Notes under the pieces: generated by a model
Told to the model about the DNA's origin: nothing
Database searches by the model: none
Seen by the model: only the letters and a program-made list of their open reading frames with translations
Program-made: the position numbers and the translations under genes
NCBI RefSeq assembly: GCF_014640075.1
Contig: NZ_BMGG01000003.1
Location: 433,036 to 497,035 of the forward strand
Origin: Chelatococcus reniformis
GTDB taxonomy: Bacteria; Pseudomonadota; Alphaproteobacteria; Rhizobiales; Beijerinckiaceae
Length of the DNA stretch: 64,000 bases
Direction: 5' to 3'
In this document: piece by piece, positions 51,602 to 59,136 of the stretch
Layout of the letters: every line of letters begins with the position of its first letter
Numbering within the stretch: position 1 is the stretch's first letter

Positions 51602-53578
51602 TCACATCCCGTAGGTCGGGGTCAGGCTGTTGGCGCGCCGGAGGTTGCGGTAGCGCGCCATGGCCCAGAGCGGGAAGAACTTCGCATAGCCGTGGTAGCG
51701 CAGGTAGAAGACGCGGGGAAAGCCGGTGGCCGTATGGAACGGCTCGTCCCAGAAGCCGTCGTCGCCCTGGGTCGCGGCAAGATAGGCGACGCCGCGCGCC
51801 ACCGACTCGTGCTCTGCGGCACCGGCGGCCATGAGGCCGAGCAGCGCCCAAGCGGTCTGCGAGGCGGTGGAGGGAGCGCGTTCGTAGCCATCATAGGCGA
51901 GCTGGTAGCTCTCGCCGCCCTCCCCCCAGCCGCCATCCTCGTTCTGAACGCTGGCCAGCCAGGCGACGGCGCGGCTCACCGGCGGCGATTGCAGGCCGTG
52001 GCCGACGGCACCCAGGGCGCAGAGCGCCGACCAGGTGCCGTAGACGTAGTTCATGCCCCAGCGGCCGAACCAGCTGCCGTCCTTCTCCTGGCCTGCGATC
52101 AGGGCGTCGATGCCGCGGGCCAGCACGGCGCTGGTCTCGCGCGTCTCGCCGAGTTGCGCCAGCATCGAGACGCAGCGCGCCGTGACGTCGGCCGTCGGTG
52201 GATCGAGCAGGGCGCCGTGGTCGGCGAAGGGGATGTTGTTGAGGTAGTGGTAGCTGTTGTCGGCATCGAAGGCAGCCCAGCCGCCGTCGCTGCTCTGCAG
52301 CCCCTCGACCCATTCGCGGGCGCGGGCAACCGCCTCGGCGTCATCACCGGCCGTGGCGCCCGCCCGTTCGCGCGCGGCACGATCCATGGCCATCACCACC
52401 ACGGCGGTGTCATCGAGATCGGGATAGTGCGGGTTGGCGTATTGGAAGGCCCAACCGCCCGGCCGCACGTCGGGGCGCTGCACCGCCCAGTCACCCTTGA
52501 CGTCGAGCACCTGGCGCGGCTTCAGCCAGGCGAGACCGGCCCTTGCCCGGGCCGCGCTCGCCGCATCCCCGACCTCGAGCAGCGCGTGCGAAGCCAGCGC
52601 CGTATCCCAGACCGGGGAGAGGCACGGCTGGCAATAGGCCTCGTCCTTGCCGATGACGAGCAGATGCTCGATCGAGCGGCGCGCCGCGACGAGGTGGGGA
52701 TGATCGGCCCGATAGCCGAGTGCATCGAACATCAGGACCGCATTGGCCATCGCCGGATAGATCGCGCCGAGCCCCTCCTCGTCGTTGAGACGCTCCGTCA
52801 CGAAAGCGACCGCGCCGGCGATGGCGCGCTGCCGCGGCCGGGCCGGCATATGCGGCTCGGCCAGCTTCAGCACCCTGTCGATGGCACCGAAGAGCTTGAT
52901 CCAGCCCCAGGCCTGGTGCGCGCCGCCCGGCCAGTCGCGCACCTGGTCCGGCGGCACCGTGAACAGCTCCGCCACGCCGATGCCGCGCCGGTTGACCGGC
53001 TTGGGCTTGAGCGCCTGCAGCACGAGCAGCGGCACCAGCACGGTGCGAGCCCAATAGGACACCTTGTCGAGGTGGAAGGGAAACCAGCGCGGCAGGAGGG
53101 TGATCTCCACCGGCATGGTCGGCGTGGCGGCCCAGGGGACGACGCCGTAGAGCGCCAGCAGGAAGCGCGTGAACACGTTGCTGCGCCCGGCCCCGCCGTT
53201 CGCCAGGATGGCCTCCCGGGCGCGGCGCATGTGGGGTGCGTCGACATCGTCGCCAATCATCTTCAGAGCGAAATAGGCCTTGACGCTGGCGCTCATGTCG
53301 AACGGGCCGGCATGGACTAGGGGCCAGCCGCCATGCGCGCCCTGCACGCGCCTGAGGTAGACGCCGATCAGTCGCTCCAGCTCCAGATCGTCCGGCTCAC
53401 CGCGGAAATGCCGCAGCAGCACGTATTCGGCGGGGATCGTGGCATCCGCCTCGAGCTCGAAGCACCAGTGGCCGTCCTCACGCTGAAGCGCGGTGAGCGC
53501 TTCCGTCGCCCGCCTGATATGGCGCTCCAGCCCGTCCAGGGTGGGGGCACTGCGCGCATGATCGAAAGCAATGTTCAC
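51602..53578 (-). CDS. shc: Squalene-hopene cyclase Shc (HpnF)
   Basis: 658-residue monotopic membrane enzyme that cyclises squalene to hopene and hopanol. Seen: the catalytic acid motif DLDDTAV (DXDDTA) and several QW repeats (GSWFGRWGMNYVYGTWSALC; EDGGWGEGGESY; DGFWDE). The frame continues to GTG 53617, but GTG 53578 (NIAFDHARS) follows AAGGGTG and is preferred; the extra 13 residues look non-conserved. From 53617 the gap to hpnE is only 3 bases. Part of hpnA-B-C-D-E-shc-G. Confidence 0.95.
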   Translation of the reverse strand: MNIAFDHARSAPTLDGLERHIRRATEALTALQREDGHWCFELEADATIPAEYVLLRHFRGEPDDLELERLIGVYLRRVQGAHGGWPLVHAGPFDMSASVKAYFALKMIGDDVDAPHMRRAREAILANGGAGRSNVFTRFLLALYGVVPWAATPTMPVEITLLPRWFPFHLDKVSYWARTVLVPLLVLQALKPKPVNRRGIGVAELFTVPPDQVRDWPGGAHQAWGWIKLFGAIDRVLKLAEPHMPARPRQRAIAGAVAFVTERLNDEEGLGAIYPAMANAVLMFDALGYRADHPHLVAARRSIEHLLVIGKDEAYCQPCLSPVWDTALASHALLEVGDAASAARARAGLAWLKPRQVLDVKGDWAVQRPDVRPGGWAFQYANPHYPDLDDTAVVVMAMDRAARERAGATAGDDAEAVARAREWVEGLQSSDGGWAAFDADNSYHYLNNIPFADHGALLDPPTADVTARCVSMLAQLGETRETSAVLARGIDALIAGQEKDGSWFGRWGMNYVYGTWSALCALGAVGHGLQSPPVSRAVAWLASVQNEDGGWGEGGESYQLAYDGYERAPSTASQTAWALLGLMAAGAAEHESVARGVAYLAATQGDDGFWDEPFHTATGFPRVFYLRYHGYAKFFPLWAMARYRNLRRANSLTPTYGM

Positions 53579-53620
53579 AACCGCACCCTTGAGCACGTCG
53601 ACCGTGGCCGTCCCCACCGG

Positions 53621-54868
53621 TCATCGAGGCATAAGCGAAGCCGCCTTATAACCCGAACGCACGGCCCCTTCGATGGTGGCCGGCAGGCCGGTCTGCGTCC
53701 AGTCGCCGGCGAGGACGACATTCGTCCAGCGCGTGCGCGCCTGTGGCCGCCTGGCGTCCTGGGACGGCGTTGCGGCGAACGTGGCACGCTTCTCCCGCAC
53801 GATCTGCCATGGCGGCAGTGTATCCGATAGGCCGGTCAGGGCGGCCACCTCCCTCCAGATGTCGGCGGCCAGCGTCTCGCGCGGCACGTCGAACAGCCGA
53901 TCCGCACTGCTGATTGTCACCGAGAGGTGCTGCGGATAGGCGAACAGCCATTCGGTGAGGCCGTTGACGATGCCGAGAACCGGCGCCAGGCCGGCCGGTG
54001 GCTTCACCCGGAAATGGGCGTTGACGATGGCCCGGAATGCGTCGGGCACCTCGAGCCCGGGCAGGAGTTCGCGTGCCGTCCACGGCGGCACGGCGAGCAG
54101 CACCGTCTCGCCGGACGACAGCGCCACGGCGCCGCTGCCGGTAAAATCGAGGGTCGCGGCGCGGTCGCCATCGAGGCCGATGCTCCTCAGCCGGTCGGCG
54201 AAGCGGATCGTCGCACCGCGGGCCGCGATGTAGGCGAGCGCCGGATCGATGAAGCTCGCCGAAAGCCCGTTCGCCGCCACCAGGGGCCGGCAGGCCTGTC
54301 CGCCAGCGCCGAGAGTCTCGCGCAGGATGCTGGCGGCGAGCCGCGCCGAGCCGTCCTTCGGGTCGGTGTTCAGCGCCGCGAGCAGCACCGGCCGCCACAG
54401 CCGCTCGTAGAGCGGCCCCGCGCAGCGCATGGCCTCGCCGACCGTCGCATGGGCCGGCGCGCGCAGCACGCCGAGGGGCGCCAGGTAGTCGCGGACCCGT
54501 GTCTCGGGCACGCGTCGCGATCGATCGAAGAGCCACCAGGGCACCCGCCCGTCGTTGGGGCGCAGCCGCCAGCGCGCGCCGCTCGCCAGGTCCGCGAAAT
54601 CGAAGGCGGCCGAAGCCGGCCCGCGCAGGCTGTCGCCCGCTCCGATCCGGCCGAGATAGTCGAGCACCGTTCGGTTGCCGGACAGCAGCAGGTGGTTGCC
54701 GTTGTCGATCACCAGATCCAGCGCCGGGTCGTAATATGAGCGACAGCGGCCGCCGGCCGCGGGTGCCGCCTCGTGCAGGACGACACGGCAGCCGGCTTCG
54801 ACCAGCCGCACGGCGGCGCTGAGGCCGGCGAGGCCGGCGCCGACCACGTGCACGGCCGGGCCGGTCAT
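53621..54868 (-). CDS. hpnE: Squalene-associated FAD-dependent desaturase HpnE
   Basis: 415-residue flavoprotein that with HpnC and HpnD makes squalene from farnesyl diphosphate; HpnE reduces hydroxysqualene to squalene in the three-enzyme route. FAD motif HVVGAGLAGLSAAVRLVEAG at 6-25, then ...AAPAAGGRCRSYYDPALDL and the C-terminal FAD segment VVLAGDWTQTGLPATIEGAV. ATG 54868. 46 bases after hpnD stop on the same strand. Normal length. Confidence 0.95.
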   Translation of the reverse strand: MTGPAVHVVGAGLAGLSAAVRLVEAGCRVVLHEAAPAAGGRCRSYYDPALDLVIDNGNHLLLSGNRTVLDYLGRIGAGDSLRGPASAAFDFADLASGARWRLRPNDGRVPWWLFDRSRRVPETRVRDYLAPLGVLRAPAHATVGEAMRCAGPLYERLWRPVLLAALNTDPKDGSARLAASILRETLGAGGQACRPLVAANGLSASFIDPALAYIAARGATIRFADRLRSIGLDGDRAATLDFTGSGAVALSSGETVLLAVPPWTARELLPGLEVPDAFRAIVNAHFRVKPPAGLAPVLGIVNGLTEWLFAYPQHLSVTISSADRLFDVPRETLAADIWREVAALTGLSDTLPPWQIVREKRATFAATPSQDARRPQARTRWTNVVLAGDWTQTGLPATIEGAVRSGYKAASLMPR

Positions 54869-54914
54869 GGCGCCGCCCCATGGACCCGCACGCGCGCTTC
54901 GCTCCGCGCGCGCA

Positions 54915-55733
54915 TCAGATGAGGCCGTGTCGGAGATAGGCGCCGAGCACGCGCAGACGGCTCGTGCGCACCCGCCGGCGCGGGGCCGCGAAGCCGGCGG
55001 CGACCATGCGGTCGAGGACGGAGCCGTAGGCCGCAGCCATCAGCCGCGGCGCCCGCATGGCGCGGCGCGGGCCAGCGGCAAAGATCGGCTGCACCTTCGC
55101 GTAGTGGTGGCGAGCGCGTGCGGCCACCTCGGCGCAAGCGGCCGGAAGGCGCGCATCGGCGGCTACGGCCAGCGGCTCGTCGATCGTGATGCCCGCCGCC
55201 ACCAGGGCTTCGCGCGGCAGATACAGCCGCCCGATGGATGCATCCTCGTCGATGTCGCGCAGGATGTTGGTGAGCTGGAGCGCGCGGCCCAGGTGGTGGG
55301 CGAGCACCTCGCCGGCGCCTTCGCCCAGGCCGAAGATGCGCACCGACAATCGCCCCACCGCGCTCGCGACGCGGTCGCAATAGAGATCGAGCGTGGCCCA
55401 GTCGGGCGCCCGGATGTCGTCCTCGGCGTCCATCATCATGCCCTCGATGACGGCGCCGAAGTCGTTCTGCCGCAGCCCATAGCGCCGGGTGGCCGCCGCG
55501 AGCGCGGCAAGGTGGGCCGGCGCGCGGCCGTCGAACATGGCGGCGATCTCCGCGCGCCACCGGTCGAGGCCGGCCCGGCGCTCGACAGCCGCACCGCCGC
55601 CGTCGGCGATATCGTCGACCGCGCGGCAGAAGCCATAGACCGCATACATCGCCTCGCGCTGCTCGGGCGGCAGGACGCGCATGGCGAGATAGAAGGAACT
55701 GCCCGACGCGGGTGCCGCGGCTTCCTCGGTCAT
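54915..55733 (-). CDS. hpnD: Presqualene diphosphate synthase HpnD
   Basis: 272-residue trans-isoprenyl diphosphate synthase of the squalene/phytoene synthase family; joins two farnesyl diphosphates to presqualene diphosphate. First Asp-rich motif CRAVDDIADGG, second ILRDIDEDASIGRLYLPRE, both intact. ATG 55733 overlaps the hpnC stop (ATGA). Within the hpnABCDE-shc-hpnG operon. The C-terminal RRRVRTSRLRVLGAYLRHGLI looks basic and amphipathic, suitable for membrane contact. Confidence 0.95.
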   Translation of the reverse strand: MTEEAAAPASGSSFYLAMRVLPPEQREAMYAVYGFCRAVDDIADGGGAAVERRAGLDRWRAEIAAMFDGRAPAHLAALAAATRRYGLRQNDFGAVIEGMMMDAEDDIRAPDWATLDLYCDRVASAVGRLSVRIFGLGEGAGEVLAHHLGRALQLTNILRDIDEDASIGRLYLPREALVAAGITIDEPLAVAADARLPAACAEVAARARHHYAKVQPIFAAGPRRAMRAPRLMAAAYGSVLDRMVAAGFAAPRRRVRTSRLRVLGAYLRHGLI

Positions 55734-56605
55734 GGCCGGCGTCCCGCGCGTGCGGCAATCGTCCGTCCCAGCTGCGCCAGCAGTCCCTGCAGGACGCCGG
55801 CGCCGCCGACCAGCGCAAAGCCCGCCTTGCCCAGATGAACGGGCTCGCTCAGCGGGTCGCGGCGCTCCAACTCGCCGGCGAGGTGACGGGCGAGGTTGTG
55901 GATCGCCCCGATTTCGAGCGACAGCCTGAGGTCGCGGATCTGCGGCACGAGCGAGCGGCTCTGGCCGACCAGTTCGGATGCGCGCCGCGCCAGCTCGCCG
56001 AGGGCCCCGTGCAGCGGCGGAGCGGCCCGCGGGGCGGCCAGCATATCCGCCGTTGCGCCATGGGCGGCGAGCACGTCCTGCGGCAGGTAGATGCGGCCGA
56101 GGTCGCGGTAGTCGGCGCCGCAATCCTGGAGGTGATTGATGACCTGCAGGGCGGCGCACAACGCATCCGACGCCGGCCACGTGGCTTCGCTTTCGCCATG
56201 CACGTCGAGCACGAAACGGCCGACCGGCATGGCCGACAGCCGGCAGTAGCCGATCAGCTCGTCCCAATCGGCGTAGCGGTTCTGGCGGACATCGAGCCGG
56301 AAGGCATCGAGCAGCTCCAGCGCGTGGCGAACGGACAGGCCGCGCTCGCGCAGAGCGTGCCGCAGCGGCTCCGCCTGCGGATCGGACGGCCCCTCGCCGG
56401 TCAGCGCCGCGCCCAGGTCGTCCAGCAGCGCCAGCTTGCGCGCAGGCGGCAGCGTCGCATGGTCGGCGACATCGTCGGCGGCCCGCGCGAAGCGGTAGAA
56501 GGCGAGGATCGGCCCGCGGTTGCGGGCGCTCATCAGCCAGGACGCGACGGGGAAGTTCTCGTCGCGATGAGACTTGCCCGAGAGCGTGTCGGCGGCCGAC
56601 GTCAT
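55730..56605 (-). CDS. hpnC: Hydroxysqualene synthase HpnC
   Basis: 291-residue relative of HpnD that converts presqualene diphosphate to hydroxysqualene. First motif RAADDVADHATLPP and second HLQDCGADYRDLGRIYLPQD, the latter with the DxxxDY form typical of HpnC rather than HpnD. N-terminus SGKSHRDENFPVASWLMSAR is diagnostic. ATG 56605 overlaps the hpnB stop and the stop overlaps the hpnD start, giving three coupled genes. Confidence 0.95.
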   Translation of the reverse strand: MTSAADTLSGKSHRDENFPVASWLMSARNRGPILAFYRFARAADDVADHATLPPARKLALLDDLGAALTGEGPSDPQAEPLRHALRERGLSVRHALELLDAFRLDVRQNRYADWDELIGYCRLSAMPVGRFVLDVHGESEATWPASDALCAALQVINHLQDCGADYRDLGRIYLPQDVLAAHGATADMLAAPRAAPPLHGALGELARRASELVGQSRSLVPQIRDLRLSLEIGAIHNLARHLAGELERRDPLSEPVHLGKAGFALVGGAGVLQGLLAQLGRTIAARAGRRP

Positions 56606-57828
56606 GTGCCCCTCGCCTCGCCGCGTCGTGTCTTCGCCTGGAAGCGGCCCTTCCAGTGGCCGCCCCGGCCGCGAACGTGCTCCAGGGCCGAATCCAGCGT
56701 AAACGCGGTATAGGCGGCGGCGATGGACGGCAAGGCCAGCGCGCCGACGCGCGATCGGCCGTAGAGGCGCAGGGTCGGCACGAAGGAGGCTGCCATCATG
56801 GCCCAGGCCAGCAGGCCGGCGGCCTGGGCCGGGCCGCGGGCCAGCAGAGCGAGCAGCGGCGGCGCGAGATAGGTCACCGCCATGCCGACGGCGGCGCCGG
56901 CGAGCCGCAGGGGCGAGTAGCGCAGTTCGGCATAGGCCGAGCGCGCGACCATCCGCCGGATGTCGGCGACGTGCGGATAGGCGCGCAGGCTGTGCACGTC
57001 CTCGGTCAGCCCGAGCCAGATCGGCCCCTGCCGCTTCATCAGCGCGCCGAGGGCGCAATCGTCGATGAGCGCATCGCGCACCCGCTCGAGCCCGCCCGCC
57101 GCGGCCAGGGCGCCGCGCCGCACCAGCATGCAGCCGCCCGCGGCGGCGGCCGTGCGCCGGCGCGGATCGTTCACCCAGGCGAACGGATAAAGCATCTGAA
57201 AGAAGAAGACGAAGGCCGGCACCAGCCAGCGCTCGGCGGCACTGGTGCAACGCAGCTTGACCATCAGCGAAGTGAGGACCGTGGCCCTGGCGGAGGCGAT
57301 GGCGACAAGCCGCCGCAGCACGGACGGCGCATAGGCGATGTCGGCATCCGTGAACAGCACCAGCGCCGACGCCGAGGCCTGGGCATCCACATGCGCCAGG
57401 CCCTGGCGCATGGCCCACAGCTTGCCCGTCCAGCCGCGCGGCGGCTCGGTGCCGCCGACAATGTGCAGGCGATCCGCTCCACCCGCCGCCGCAGCAGCCT
57501 CCGCGGCGATCCGGGCGGTGCCGTCCGTGCTCTGGTCGTCGACGAGCACGATGGACAGCCGCCCGGGATAGTCCTGCCGCAGCAACGAACCGATGCAGCG
57601 CGCGATCACCTCGGCCTCGTCGCGCGCCGGCACGATCGCGACCACGTCGGGCCACGCGCTCAGCCCCGCGGCGGCAAGGCCGACGCGATCATCGCGCTCC
57701 GCGCAGCGCCAGAAGCCGCCGCGGCCGACGAGGAGGTAGGCCCAGATGGCGGCCGGAACGAAGGCGAGCGCCAAGAGCGTCATCGGAGCGAGCGACATGG
57801 GGAAGAGCGTCATGGGAGCGAGCGTCAC
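56602..57828 (-). CDS. hpnB: Hopanoid-associated glycosyltransferase HpnB
   Basis: 408-residue membrane GT2 enzyme of unknown exact role found in hopanoid operons. N-terminal membrane helix, GT2 domain with VAIVPARDEAEVIARCIGSL, IVLVDDQSTDGTARI and the LFTDADIAY metal motif, then three or four C-terminal membrane segments. GTG 57828 overlaps the hpnA stop (GTGA). The first 20 residues are a duplication, M-T-L-A-P-M-T-L-F-P then M-S-L-A-P-M-T-L-L-A, produced by a 30-base tandem repeat, so Met codons at 57813, 57798 and 57783 are also possible starts. Confidence 0.92.
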   Translation of the reverse strand: MTLAPMTLFPMSLAPMTLLALAFVPAAIWAYLLVGRGGFWRCAERDDRVGLAAAGLSAWPDVVAIVPARDEAEVIARCIGSLLRQDYPGRLSIVLVDDQSTDGTARIAAEAAAAAGGADRLHIVGGTEPPRGWTGKLWAMRQGLAHVDAQASASALVLFTDADIAYAPSVLRRLVAIASARATVLTSLMVKLRCTSAAERWLVPAFVFFFQMLYPFAWVNDPRRRTAAAAGGCMLVRRGALAAAGGLERVRDALIDDCALGALMKRQGPIWLGLTEDVHSLRAYPHVADIRRMVARSAYAELRYSPLRLAGAAVGMAVTYLAPPLLALLARGPAQAAGLLAWAMMAASFVPTLRLYGRSRVGALALPSIAAAYTAFTLDSALEHVRGRGGHWKGRFQAKTRRGEARGT

Positions 57829-57833
57829 GGAAG
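57774..57833. repeat. 30-bp tandem duplication at the hpnA/hpnB junction
   Basis: Units 57774-57803 and 57804-57833 both begin AGAGCGTCAT and share about 24 of 30 positions. They encode the duplicated N-terminal decapeptide of HpnB and reach into the hpnA stop. Period 30 keeps both frames open. Confidence 0.8.
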
Positions 57834-58814
57834 ATGGCCGTGAGCGCGAAACCAGGCGACCGCATCCGCAAGCCCCTCACGATAGGGCCGCGACACGTAG
57901 CCCAGCTCGCGCCTGGCCTTGCCGTCGTCGAAGAACATGTGATGGCGCGCCATGCGCAGGCCGTCGACCGTCACGAACGGCTCCACGCCGCGCAGCCTGG
58001 CGACGAGCTCGGCGCCGTAGGCGACGGGATAGACGGCGAGCCGCGGGATCCGCAGGGTCGGCGGCTTGCGGCCGACCAGGCGGGCGATATCCGCCAGCAT
58101 GTCGCCGAGCGACACGTTCTCGCCGCCCAGGATATAGCGCTCGCCGATACGGCCGCGCTCGAGCGCGGCAAGATGGCCGGCGGCGATGTCGTCCACGTGC
58201 GCCAGATTGAGCCCGGTATCGATGAAGCCCGGCATGCGCCCGGCCGCCGCCTCGACGATGATGCGCCCGGTCGGGGTCGGCTTGATGTCGCGCGGCCCGA
58301 CGGGCGTGGAGGGATGGACGATCACCGCCGGCAGCCCGTCCCGGACCATGCCCTCGACGAGGCGCTCGGCGGCGACCTTGCTGCGCTTATACGCTCCGAT
58401 CGCCTCATGCTCGGCCAGCGGTGACTCTTCGCTCGCGGCTATCCCCTTGGCCAACTTGAAGGTGGCGACGCTGCTCGTGTAAACGATGCGTCGGACCCCG
58501 GCCTTCAGCGCCTCCTCCATGATGAGGCGCGTCCCTTCCACGTTGTTGCGCACGATCTCCAGCGGATCGCGCGCCCATAGGCGATAATCCGCCGCGGCGT
58601 GGAACAATGCATTCGCACCGTCGAGCGCGGCGGCAAGCGACCTTCGGTCGAGCAGGTCGCCCTCGTAGAGGGTATCGGCCGGATCGATATTCGCGCGCGG
58701 GCTGGTGCGACGCACCAGCACGCGCACCTCATGGCCCTGCGCCCTCAGAGCGGCGGCAATGGCCGAGCCGAGGAATCCCGAGGCGCCAGTGACGAGTACG
58801 GACGAAGCCACCAT
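57825..58814 (-). CDS. hpnA: Hopanoid-associated NAD-dependent epimerase/dehydratase-like HpnA
   Basis: 329-residue extended SDR. Cofactor motif VLVTGASGFLGSAIAAALRA at 6-25, catalytic YKRSK (Tyr/Lys) near 140, and LNLAHVDDIAAGHLAAL, RYILGGENVSLGDML typical of HpnA. The substrate is not established; the family is found with hopanoid genes but resembles dihydroflavonol reductases. ATG 58814; first gene of the operon and divergent from hpnN. Confidence 0.93.
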   Translation of the reverse strand: MVASSVLVTGASGFLGSAIAAALRAQGHEVRVLVRRTSPRANIDPADTLYEGDLLDRRSLAAALDGANALFHAAADYRLWARDPLEIVRNNVEGTRLIMEEALKAGVRRIVYTSSVATFKLAKGIAASEESPLAEHEAIGAYKRSKVAAERLVEGMVRDGLPAVIVHPSTPVGPRDIKPTPTGRIIVEAAAGRMPGFIDTGLNLAHVDDIAAGHLAALERGRIGERYILGGENVSLGDMLADIARLVGRKPPTLRIPRLAVYPVAYGAELVARLRGVEPFVTVDGLRMARHHMFFDDGKARRELGYVSRPYREGLADAVAWFRAHGHLP

Positions 58815-59136
58815 GCCGCTTGATCAGCACATCCGGCTTACCCAAAGCAAGATGTAGCGTGCACCTTGCGCGTGGGGACGTGCCCGGGCCGACCATGAAA
58901 GAGCTGCGATCGGCGCGTGCGCGCGCATCCCGCGCCCTGCGGCGTTTTGCATCCGGACGGCAGATTGGCTTGTACCACGGCCTGGCTATATCCGCTGTTT
59001 TCAACGCTGCGATGGTTGCCGCGCCGCCCCGCAGCAGGCGGGGGGCGGTCAGCGGCGGCGGCGCGTTGACCGATCGGCACGCGCCGACGATAGAGATACT
59101 GCCCTTTTTTCCCGCAGCGACGGTAATGTCCCGCCA
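58815..59136. other. Divergent promoter region of hpnA operon and hpnN
   Basis: 322 bases with the two start codons facing away from each other, so promoters for both sides should be here. I do not see clear -35/-10 pairs or palindromes. An 81-codon frame (58898-59140) that overlaps the hpnN start by four bases is not supported by motifs or by a ribosome-binding site. Confidence 0.5.

Noticed and set aside
51692-53320. 542-codon frame opposite shc
   Set aside because: Antisense shadow; shc carries the DXDDTA and QW motifs on the other strand.
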